A stretch of DNA of 64,000 bases, taken from contig MLAV02000012.1 in assembly GCA_001870995.2 (NCBI GenBank), positions 137,451-201,450 of the forward strand, given 5' to 3'. The notes beneath the pieces were generated by a model. That model had not been told where the DNA came from. It did not search any database and worked only from the letters and a program-made list of their open reading frames with translations. Source of the stretch: Chitinophaga sp. CB10 (GTDB lineage Bacteria; Bacteroidota; Bacteroidia; Chitinophagales; Chitinophagaceae). Below, piece by piece: positions 42,874 to 50,219 of the stretch. The position numbers and the translations under genes are program-made. Within the stretch, counting starts at the first letter, position 1. The number at the start of each line of letters is the position of its first letter.

Positions 42874-43349
42874 ATGGATGATAACATCGACTTTTCTTTA
42901 ACTCTACACAAACATGGTTGGACAACATTTTTGCTTAATATCAACGGAGCATTTATGAAATCGTAATTTCCAGCGCACTTAGTAGTCCATTTTATGATAT
43001 CAAGAATTTGTTACTTGCATTATTGAATAATGAAGATGAGATTAGAATCAAATGGTTTGAAGAGCCGGGTTGGAGTGTGATACGAGTAACAAGAGGGAAT
43101 ACAGAGCGTCATATTCTTTCGGTGGAAGTGGGGAGCTGTATTGATCAACAAGGGAATGATTATAAGAAAGTTGTAGACTTTAAAATTAAATTTAAACAGC
43201 TTTTAGTGATTATGTTCTATCAGTTGAAGAAGAATTATCATCTGCTAACTGAAAAAAGCTTTGCGAAGGAGCGAGAAAAGGAATTTTCCTATGAACTCTA
43301 CAATAAATTGGTTGAAAAGATTAGGGCGGATTTTCCCGGAATATTATAA
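42874..43349 (+). pseudogene. Hypothetical islet gene, apparently frameshifted
   Basis: From an ATG at 42874 the frame reads MDDNIDFSLTLHKHGWTTF and stops shortly after. Shifting frame near 42950 continues without interruption as IYEIVISSALSSPFYDIKN into LLALLNNEDEIRIKWFEEP and on to a stop at 43349. The joined product of about 158 residues is mixed alpha/beta and hydrophilic, with no signal peptide or membrane helix. I do not recognise the family. A perfect -7 element (TATATTTG, 42846-42853) lies upstream. The 3' open frame of 113 residues could alternatively be a shorter intact gene with a TTG/ATG start. Confidence 0.55.
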
Positions 43350-43485
43350 ACTTTAATTCTTTAAATTTGCCTATCATTGTTCCTGACTATAACAGTTATA
43401 CGTAATCAGGTCAGCGTTATGGTTAGCAAAAGTGCTCACCACTATCAAATACAGATTTTACAAGGCATTGCGAAGATAAAGGTGT

Positions 43486-43500
43486 TCCCAGCGGGATCAC
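43486..43500 (+). other. attR: duplicated tRNA-Lys 3' end
   Basis: TCCCAGCGGGATCAC, identical to 41466-41480. It marks the right border of the islet. Confidence 0.8.
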
Positions 43501-43531
43501 AAAAAGCCTCAGTAGATATCTGGGGCTTTTT
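43501..43531 (+). terminator. Hairpin terminator directly after attR
   Basis: AAAAAGCCTCAG and CTGGGGCTTTTT pair over 12 positions (one G-T) with a 7-nt loop. Its place next to attR suggests it was the tRNA's own terminator before insertion. The remaining gap to 43697 shows nothing else I can support. Confidence 0.75.
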
Positions 43532-43697
43532 AATTGAACATATTGTTGGCTCAAAAATCGCAAGTCTGGCTCTGCATTGATGTGCTCACCAAGACTATCA
43601 TTAGATTGGCATCAAATTGATTGAACCTTTTTACTTTCAGCCTTATACACCATACCGTTTGGAGTCTCCATACCTTATGAAAATCCCAATGAGAGAT

Positions 43698-44108
43698 TTA
43701 TAGGGTTTTGATAGGATATCCTTCCTGCCCTAATCCAGACGGGCAAACCGAAATCTCTTTACCGGATTCATAGGTTTTTCCCCATTCACATAGGCTTGTC
43801 AAAATCGGAACCAAATCACGGCCTTTATTAGTCAATACATACTCTATTCCTACAGGAATAGTTCCTGGGATTTCTTTTCTAATGATTATAGCGTGTTTTT
43901 CCAACTCTTTAAGCTGCCTGCCCAAAACCTGTTCAGAAAGGTTGGGCAATTCTTTTTTAATCAAATGAAAGCGGTTATTCCCTTGTGAAATGGAATAAAC
44001 AATTTGTGATTTCCAACGGCCGCTAATCATGGCAATTGCTGAATTTAACTCGCAGACCTGAAACAAGAACTGTTCATTAATTGCATTGGTCGAATTTTCT
44101 TTGCGCAT
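43698..44108 (-). CDS. HxlR-family winged-helix regulator
   Basis: This protein of about 136 residues starts at the ATG at 44108 (MRKENSTNAINEQF), with a GTG 9 bp upstream as an alternative. The HxlR/DUF24 signature is clear: AIAMISGRWKSQIVYSISQGNNRFHLIKKELPNLSEQVLGRQLKELEKHAII, then a wing with GIEYVLTNKGRDLVPILTSLCEWGKTY. Such regulators often sense electrophiles or quinones. The esterase gene starts divergently 85 bp away and is the likely target. Base composition is more AT-rich than in flanking genes, suggesting acquisition along with the esterase. Confidence 0.92.
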   Translation of the reverse strand: MRKENSTNAINEQFLFQVCELNSAIAMISGRWKSQIVYSISQGNNRFHLIKKELPNLSEQVLGRQLKELEKHAIIIRKEIPGTIPVGIEYVLTNKGRDLVPILTSLCEWGKTYESGKEISVCPSGLGQEGYPIKTL

Positions 44109-44192
44109 AGCTATCACTTTAAAGGCTCACAATTTTGTTCGTCATTGCACGGACCAAAATGCTTGCTGAATTTTGTATAAAATTACAAAAAT

Positions 44193-45020
44193 ATGAACAG
44201 GGCGTTATTTATACTGATTGGCTTTTTCGCGATAAGCCTTTCACTGCAGGCACAGGAAAAATGGACTTTAAGATCAGGGTATTTAACAAAACCTGACACC
44301 ATTTTAATCTTCAAACCCAAAACATACAACAAAACCGAAAAATTTCCTTTGGTTTATCTTCTACACGGATATAGCGAAAACTATAAACAATGGGAACAAA
44401 CAGTAGCACTGCAAAAATTGGCCGACCAATACGGATTTATCATTATTACACCTGATGGTTTTACATCTTACTACATCAACAGCCCTATAAACAAAGGTTC
44501 ACGATACGAAGATTTTTTCTTTAAAGAGTTAGTGCCAAAAGTTCATCAGTCGTTCAACATTGATGAAAGGAATATTTTTATAAGCGGTTTGAGTATGGGT
44601 GGTTACGGCGCCTTAAGGAATTTTATTTTACATCCCGGCTATTTTAATACGGCAGGCTCTACAAGTGGAGCTTTGGAAATCGATTACACGAATTTTCAGA
44701 AAGTTAGCCAACAGTTTTGGCAGACAAACAGGATGACTGATGATTTGATAAAAAAAATCGGCGATCCCCAAAAAGAAGATTGGAACAAATACAGCATATC
44801 AACTTTATTAAAGCAAAATCCCAATTTCAAAAAGCCGTTCATTTTTGACTGTGGAACGGAAGATATCTTATATCTAAACTCTGAAAAATTAAAATCGTTA
44901 ACCGACAGTTTGAAAATTCCGGCGACTTATATCAGTCAGCCAGGTAACCACAATACAGCATATTGGAGCAAGTCCATTGAATACCATTTTATATATTTCA
45001 AACAGCATATCAAGATCTAA
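44193..45020 (+). CDS. Secreted esterase-D-like alpha/beta hydrolase
   Basis: This 275-residue protein has a signal peptide (1-20, SLQAQ). The fold is that of putative esterases (PF00756): FPLVYLLHGYSENYKQW, IITPDGFTSYYINSP and the nucleophile elbow GLSMGGYGALR (Ser in G-L-S-M-G). The remaining triad residues are probably Asp in FDCGTEDILY and His in QPGNHNTAYW. It hydrolyses acyl or feruloyl/acetyl esters; the substrate is unknown. It is divergent from the HxlR regulator and unusually AT-rich for this window. Confidence 0.9.
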   Translation: MNRALFILIGFFAISLSLQAQEKWTLRSGYLTKPDTILIFKPKTYNKTEKFPLVYLLHGYSENYKQWEQTVALQKLADQYGFIIITPDGFTSYYINSPINKGSRYEDFFFKELVPKVHQSFNIDERNIFISGLSMGGYGALRNFILHPGYFNTAGSTSGALEIDYTNFQKVSQQFWQTNRMTDDLIKKIGDPQKEDWNKYSISTLLKQNPNFKKPFIFDCGTEDILYLNSEKLKSLTDSLKIPATYISQPGNHNTAYWSKSIEYHFIYFKQHIKI

Positions 45021-45138
45021 CAATATGCTAACTCTGAATTTTTATCTATTAAGCTATATCCTTAATATCAGCTAATTCTTTTAAATCGGGAATGAAAAGG
45101 TTCGGGTTTTGTACCATAAGGTTCACAGAAAGAAAATC

Positions 45139-45163
45139 AAAGCCGCTTAATTCAAGCGGCTTT
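45139..45163 (-). terminator. Terminator between convergent esterase and NTF2-like genes
   Basis: AAAGCCGCTT and AAGCGGCTTT form a 10-bp stem with a 5-nt loop. T-rich sequence follows on both strands, so it can serve both convergent genes. Confidence 0.8.
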
Positions 45164-45174
45164 ACTGTTTTAGG

Positions 45175-45573
45175 TTAAAAATTATCAACGATACGGTAGG
45201 AAACCTTATCCACAATCAACCAGCTCCCATCTAACTTTACCAGGTTAAACCGGTCAATGAACCGAAAGGTGTCAAAGGTCAATTGCACCTGCGCAGACCC
45301 GGTATCTCCATCCCAGCTATAGGACAGCAGTTGTGGCTGGCATTCCTGCAGGGTTGCCTTGGCTACCAGGTCCAGGTATTGCGGCAGCGTCCATTGAACC
45401 AGCCTTCCGTCAATCACAGTCCTGATGTAGGCACCGGGGTGAAATGCTGCCCGGAGCCGCTCGATGTCAAGAGCCGGACGCCCGTACAGATAGTTGTGCA
45501 GCGTGCGCAGGATCAGCTGTTTTTCATCTTCTACGCCAACGTTGTTTGCTTGAGCTTTCATATGGTATATCAT
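45175..45573 (-). CDS. NTF2-like (lumazine-binding-type) protein
   Basis: This 132-residue protein may begin at ATG 45573 or at the in-frame ATG 45561 (MKAQANN). The fold pattern is that of PF12893-type NTF2-like proteins: DEKQLILRTLHNYLYGRPALDIERLRAAFHPGAYIRTVIDG, then WTLPQYLDLVAKAT, and a final sheet with FRFIDRFNLVKLDGSWLIVDKVSYRI. No catalytic residues can be named. It is a single gene; in other genomes such proteins accompany oxidoreductases. Confidence 0.82.
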   Translation of the reverse strand: MIYHMKAQANNVGVEDEKQLILRTLHNYLYGRPALDIERLRAAFHPGAYIRTVIDGRLVQWTLPQYLDLVAKATLQECQPQLLSYSWDGDTGSAQVQLTFDTFRFIDRFNLVKLDGSWLIVDKVSYRIVDNF

Positions 45574-45730
45574 TTTTTTGATGATACAAAGCTAAAGCCC
45601 CCTGTTGTTAGGCAGTTGGTGTTATCAAAGGAATCATTGTGAAAGTCAAAGAAGGCAGGTCATCAGCATATAGGCGCAAAAACAGCCATCAAGGTACGCT
45701 AACGCCATGTCGCATAAACGCGCAATGGCC

Positions 45731-47164
45731 CTACTGCTCAAGTATCCGGGTAACATGGTTCAGCCACTCCGCATCCGGAATACTCTTGTCCATGTAATAA
45801 TCCGGCATGATACCTTTTCCGTCAATCGCAAAATCCGGTATCCGCAGGCTCTTGGAGAGCGCGTAAACGAGCTTGAACTGTTTGTCCGGCGACTCCACCG
45901 TGTAGGTATTCGAGATATCCAGCACGCCCTGCGTGGTAGTCCCGAACAGCTTCACCTTCTTGCTTTGCCTGGCCGCCAGCAGGAATTCTTCTGACGTGCT
46001 GCCATTCTGATCGTTGATAATGATCGCCACATTTTTAGGGAATGGGAAAATGGTATCGAGTTTTAATTCATCCACTATCTTCCCGTTGTTCAGGTTGACA
46101 AACTGGTTCGGATGTTCCCGGAGCGCCTTGAGCGCCGCTTCCACCTCCGCTTTATCGCTTTCGGGAAGCCCGGGAATGGAAAGGAAGCCTTCCATCCGGC
46201 TGTTGTTCAGCGGCGTAGACAGGAACGTTGTATGAACGGAGCGCACCGGGTTGGTGTAAATCAACGGAAGGATGCCATAGTAGCTCACATCGGACCCGCC
46301 TCCATTTCCCCTGATATCAATCACCAGGTTCTCCGTACGCTTCAGGAGCGCGTCATTCGCTTTCAACAGGCTGTCAATAGCCCCCTTGGCATATCTTTCA
46401 AAAGTAGGGATCCGGAAAAGTACCGTTTTATCCGATACCTGCTGCATGAAAGGCGCGCTGGCTGTCATTTCCCTGGCATATAGCAATGTGGCGTCGCCTT
46501 CCTGGAAAACAGGGTACTGCCGCTTCAGGAATACATTTGCCAGCTGTAAGGTATTTTTTCCTAACAGGATCGCTTTCTCAAATTTATTTGGAGAGAAATC
46601 CCCCATGTAAAAAACGCCGGCACTATCCGCAGCGATACTCAATTTCACATCGCCCGGCTTCCACGCCTGGTTGCCGGAGGCGAGGATCACTCCTTTATAA
46701 CCTCCGCCGTCTTTGACGATACCTATTTTATACGTGGCCGTTGTCCATATCCCTTCAAATGAAGCAACCGGCGCATTGGCTATCCGCTGCTTCACCTGTT
46801 CCTCCGAAAGCGACAGTACCTCCGGAGCAGCGCTGCTACCGGCAACGGGCGCGGCGGGAGAATTATATACGGGAATAATACCATGATGGCCTTTTCTGAA
46901 GAAACGTAGCCACTCCCGCATGATGGCAGCGCACTGTTCCTTGTCGGTCGTCTTTTTGACCTTAGCCAGGATGTTGCGGGTGTGCTCCTCATAGGCCGCC
47001 ACCCCTTTTTGCTGCATGCCGTATTCAAACCCGGCATCGTTCTTTTCGAAAGTTTCCCTTACCCATTTAAAGCTACGCTCACAATTGCATGTTGACTGGG
47101 CTAACGTGAGGAGCGGACTAAACAGGATGACCGGTACAAATAATGAAAGCTTCTTGATAATCAT
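45731..47164 (-). CDS. Secreted S41-family (C-terminal-processing-like) peptidase
   Basis: This 477-residue protein has a signal peptide (about 1-22, LTLAQ) and a variable N-terminal domain with a Cys pair (STCNCERSF). The S41 core spans about residues 250-450. TENLVIDIRGNGGGSDVSYYGI is the typical beta-strand/loop, and the catalytic Ser lies in DQNGSTSEEFLLAARQS. A Lys further on (QSKKVKLFGTTTQGVLD) could be the general base region. No PDZ domain is obvious. It probably trims periplasmic or exported proteins. The 218-bp gap upstream shows no clear promoter. Confidence 0.9.
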   Translation of the reverse strand: MIIKKLSLFVPVILFSPLLTLAQSTCNCERSFKWVRETFEKNDAGFEYGMQQKGVAAYEEHTRNILAKVKKTTDKEQCAAIMREWLRFFRKGHHGIIPVYNSPAAPVAGSSAAPEVLSLSEEQVKQRIANAPVASFEGIWTTATYKIGIVKDGGGYKGVILASGNQAWKPGDVKLSIAADSAGVFYMGDFSPNKFEKAILLGKNTLQLANVFLKRQYPVFQEGDATLLYAREMTASAPFMQQVSDKTVLFRIPTFERYAKGAIDSLLKANDALLKRTENLVIDIRGNGGGSDVSYYGILPLIYTNPVRSVHTTFLSTPLNNSRMEGFLSIPGLPESDKAEVEAALKALREHPNQFVNLNNGKIVDELKLDTIFPFPKNVAIIINDQNGSTSEEFLLAARQSKKVKLFGTTTQGVLDISNTYTVESPDKQFKLVYALSKSLRIPDFAIDGKGIMPDYYMDKSIPDAEWLNHVTRILEQ

Positions 47165-47382
47165 AGGTTACAACGGGTTATGCTGGTTGGACCGAATTTA
47201 TAAATTTTCGGGAAAATATTTAAATAATCCTGGTGGGATCTTGGGTCCCGGGATACCCGGCCCGAAAAAAAATTGATTTATAGCCACCTATATAACCAAC
47301 CTATTTCGTACTTTTACGCAAAGTATTGTAGAACCCACGATGAACTATACGTGCAGCCATTTCAACAACAGGTACCCCGACC

Positions 47383-48153
47383 ATGCCCCAGCCATTATCC
47401 CTCCTCACACTGCTGCTGCCTTTCGGTGTGATGAACATTCAAGCGCAAACACTCACTTTCCCTGACGAAAATTTCAAGGCAGCCCTCATCGAACTTGGCC
47501 TTGACACCAACAATGACGGCAATATTCAGAAGTCCGAAGTTGCTAACGTCAAGAAACTGGACGTAGGTAATCACGGTATCACTTCCGTAGTCGGTATAAA
47601 GCACTTCACCAATCTTGAAAACTTTTTATTCTATGATAATAAGATCAAGACGGTAGACCTGGAAGGCATGCAAAATTTGAAATATATTTTTGGCGTGGAT
47701 GGTGAAACTACGCAGTTGAAAGTAAAAGGATGCGTCAACCTGGAGGAGATACTGATGGATAACAACCAACTGTCCATGCTGGATTTGACAGGCCTTACCA
47801 ATCTACGGGATATCCGGATTAACGTGAATAAATTGCAGCGGATCGATTTAAGGAATAAACCAAAGCTCGAAATGGTGCAGCTTTTCCGCAACCAGATCAG
47901 CGATTTTAAGATCGGTCAGGCGCCGGAACTGAAACACCTTGACCTCCATAATAATTTCATTACTGAATTGGACCTCAGACCCTATCCGCAGCTTGTGCTG
48001 GTCGACCTGGACCGCAACCCGTTAACTAAAATCTATGTTACCGGGCTGAGCAAACTGGAGAAACTCTATTTGGATCCTCCGTTTAATACCCGCTCCAACC
48101 TGGGGCAAATCAATACAAGCGGATTGGTAAGCCTGAAAGAATACAGGTGGTAA
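47383..48153 (+). CDS. Secreted leucine-rich-repeat protein
   Basis: This 256-residue protein has a signal peptide (about 1-21, NIQAQT). A short capping region contains an EF-hand-like loop (DTNNDGNIQKSE). About eight leucine-rich repeats of 20-22 residues follow (LENFLFYDNKIKTVDLEGM, LEEILMDNNQLSMLDLTGL, LKHLDLHNNFITELDLRPY, LVLVDLDRNPLTKIYVTGL). No T9SS or lipoprotein anchor is seen, so it is periplasmic or secreted. The LRR array suggests protein binding. It is followed by a row of three hairpins. Confidence 0.88.
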   Translation: MPQPLSLLTLLLPFGVMNIQAQTLTFPDENFKAALIELGLDTNNDGNIQKSEVANVKKLDVGNHGITSVVGIKHFTNLENFLFYDNKIKTVDLEGMQNLKYIFGVDGETTQLKVKGCVNLEEILMDNNQLSMLDLTGLTNLRDIRINVNKLQRIDLRNKPKLEMVQLFRNQISDFKIGQAPELKHLDLHNNFITELDLRPYPQLVLVDLDRNPLTKIYVTGLSKLEKLYLDPPFNTRSNLGQINTSGLVSLKEYRW

Positions 48154-48166
48154 AGATGATTTATAC

Positions 48167-48345
48167 CAAAGCTCGCAGTGACCGCGAGCTTTGTTCGCAT
48201 CGCCTCAAAGCTCCTTTTTCAAGAAAACATTTGTAACAAAGCTCGCAATATCCGCGAGCTTTGTCCTCATCACCTCAAACCTCCTTTTTCAAACAAACCT
48301 TACCAGGTCGAAATTCATAAAGCCCGCGCCAGGAGCAGGCTTTAT
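48167..48345. repeat. Three stacked hairpins in tandem between convergent genes
   Basis: CAAAGCTCGC/GCGAGCTTTG stems occur at 48167-48193 and 48237-48263, with the conserved intervening text CTCCTTTTTC, giving a 70-bp tandem duplication. A third related stem (ATAAAGCCCGC/GCAGGCTTTAT, one mismatch) is at 48317-48345. They look like terminators of the LRR gene, duplicated in tandem, and may also stop the convergent SDR gene. Confidence 0.85.
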
Positions 48346-48380
48346 AAAGAAAAAGAGCTGACTATGGTTTAATTCCCCCA

Positions 48381-49118
48381 CTACCACGGTATCTCCCCCG
48401 TCTCCGCATTATTCTCCTCACTAAAAAATTTCCCCGTAGGACCATTCTCATCAATCAACGCATATTTCACCACCCGCCTGCCCGCATCCGGCACCGTTCC
48501 CGGCCCACGATGTCCGTTGAAATCCGTTTTCGTATAACCAGGGCAAACCGCGTTGATTTTGAAGGGCGTATCCTTAAACTCATACGCCAAAACCACCGTG
48601 TACATATTCAGGGCCGATTTGGAGGAAAGATACACCGCCGCTTTGTAATCGTAGTACTTATAGCCGGGATCACTATGAAGCGTAAGGGAACCCTGACTGG
48701 AACTTACATTTACAATCCGGGGCGCCGGGGAATTCTTCATTAAATCAATAAATGCCTGCGTAACCCGCACAGCGCCAAAAACATTCGCGTCATAGGTGGC
48801 CTTAAACTGGTCTATCGTTGCCTGCACCGCCGTTTGAGGGTATCCGCCAAAAATGCCTGCATTATTGACCAGGATGTCCAGCACCTGGGTTTCCGCTCCT
48901 ATTGCCTGACGGGCTTTCGCAACGGATGCATCGTCCGTAATGTCAAGCTGTACAGGCGCTACGTTCTCTAATCCCTCCGCTTTCAAGGTATCCGCGGCTT
49001 CCCGGCCGCTGACTATATTCCTGCTGCCAAGGTACACGTATATTCCTTCCCGTGCCAGCTGGCGCGCCACTTCAAAACCGATGCTTTTGTTGGCGCCCGT
49101 TACTAATGCATATTTCAT
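48381..49118 (-). CDS. Short-chain dehydrogenase/reductase (SDR)
   Basis: This 245-residue SDR of the carbonyl-reductase-like type has TGANKSIG (residues 7-14), NNAGIFGG, the catalytic Ser in VNVSSSQG and the SSKSALN segment after the extended loop GYKYYDYKAAVYLSSKSA, where Tyr and Lys of the YxxxK motif lie in YLSSK. It likely reduces a small carbonyl with NADPH. The AraC regulator encoded 62 bp upstream on the same strand is the obvious candidate controller. Confidence 0.92.
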   Translation of the reverse strand: MKYALVTGANKSIGFEVARQLAREGIYVYLGSRNIVSGREAADTLKAEGLENVAPVQLDITDDASVAKARQAIGAETQVLDILVNNAGIFGGYPQTAVQATIDQFKATYDANVFGAVRVTQAFIDLMKNSPAPRIVNVSSSQGSLTLHSDPGYKYYDYKAAVYLSSKSALNMYTVVLAYEFKDTPFKINAVCPGYTKTDFNGHRGPGTVPDAGRRVVKYALIDENGPTGKFFSEENNAETGEIPW

Positions 49119-49180
49119 GTCTGTGAATTTTATATGGCAAAAGTAGCAGGGCCTTAACAGGCGGGAATGGACAAATCCGT

Positions 49181-50047
49181 TTATTCACCCGACAAATCCT
49201 GCCGGGGTAAAAATTCACTGGCGCTCTTCCCGGTGCTTTTTTTGAAGAGCCTGGAGAAATAATCAGGATCGTTAAAGCCCAGCTCATAGGCCAGTTCCTT
49301 GATGGAAATATTGGAATAACGCAGTTTCCGCTGGGCTTCCGCCATCAGGCGGTTAATGAAATAATCCTTGGGCGAGGTGCCGGCATATTCTTTTACAATG
49401 CGGTACAGGCTATTGGTAGATAATGCTAATTTTTCAGCAATCGCGTTGATGGAAGGCTGCTCCGTAAGGGAAGTTTCCACCACTAATTTGAATTCAATAA
49501 ACTTTGACAGGTTGGCATTTAAAATACCAGCGGGGCGTTTGTTCTTAAAATAGGCGCTGTTCAACTCAGAAAGCAACAGGTTCAAATAGGCTAATGTGAT
49601 TTCCGTGTCGGTTTCATGTTTGTCCGCGTATAATACCTGGTTTAAAATTTCAAAAACCTTTACCACTCTTTCTTTCACCGCAGCATCCAGCGCGATGACC
49701 GGGTTGTTTAGCGGGTTGACCAAAAACGGGAAAGACTGTGGCAGCAAGGCCAGCGTATTCTCATCAAACAGCAGTTTGAAATATTTCAGATCGGCGGTTT
49801 TCACCGGCGGCGTAAATATTTGATTAGGCGCCGCAAAGAGCAGGCGCCCGTCTGTAAGGGTGTAATCCTGCAACTCCAGGTTGTAGGTAACGGTGCCACT
49901 TTCAATGAATACGATAAAATAAGCAGCCAGTTTGCGGGGCTCCAGCATGTTCTTCCGCGGGTCCGCCGGCTGGTAAGGATGGTCGTTAGACCGGACTTTT
50001 ATCCCCAGCTCCTCCTCTTGTGTACCTTTTCCTTTATGTTCCTGCAT
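49181..50047 (-). CDS. AraC-family transcriptional regulator
   Basis: This 288-residue protein has an N-terminal cupin-like sensing domain (about 25-160, RKLAAYFIVFIESGTVTYNLELQDYTLTDGRLLFAAPNQIF). The C-terminal AraC domain (about 185-282) contains INAIAEKLALSTNSLYRIVKEYAGTSPKDYF and SIKELAYELGFNDPDYFSRLFKKSTGKSASEFL. It precedes the SDR gene on the same strand by 62 bp and probably activates it. It is not a close paralogue of the other AraC proteins in the window. Confidence 0.92.
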   Translation of the reverse strand: MQEHKGKGTQEEELGIKVRSNDHPYQPADPRKNMLEPRKLAAYFIVFIESGTVTYNLELQDYTLTDGRLLFAAPNQIFTPPVKTADLKYFKLLFDENTLALLPQSFPFLVNPLNNPVIALDAAVKERVVKVFEILNQVLYADKHETDTEITLAYLNLLLSELNSAYFKNKRPAGILNANLSKFIEFKLVVETSLTEQPSINAIAEKLALSTNSLYRIVKEYAGTSPKDYFINRLMAEAQRKLRYSNISIKELAYELGFNDPDYFSRLFKKSTGKSASEFLPRQDLSGE

Positions 50048-50219
50048 AGTTCGATTTTTAAACCCCTGCTGCCTGGATAAAATGTCGTAAAAAGATAGCT
50101 GGCGAGGTTGGAACCCATGAGCGGTATCAAAGCATTGGACATCCGGCCGACAATCATAAGGGTTAAAACTGCCCTTCTAAGATATTAATTTCCCCCGGAA
50201 AATATCTGTGTCCCCGCCC

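Larger units (their letters stand above)
41480..43500 (+). mobile_element. Degenerate integrative islet in tRNA-Lys
   Basis: About 2.0 kb lie between 15-bp direct repeats of the tRNA-Lys 3' end (41466-41480 and 43486-43500). Contents are a terminator, a repeat-rich segment of probable recombinase arm sites, a frameshifted tyrosine recombinase and a frameshifted hypothetical gene. After the right repeat comes a terminator hairpin (43501-43531) that could be the original downstream neighbour of the tRNA. The islet lacks replication, transfer and structural genes. It is read as a decayed remnant of a larger element. Confidence 0.8.

Noticed and set aside
43377..43580. 67-codon frame across attR
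   Set aside because: It spans the att repeat and a terminator hairpin and shows no coding character.
48167..48345. CRISPR-like or attC-like repeat
   Set aside because: Only three stems with conserved text between them and no integron or cas genes; duplicated terminators explain it better.
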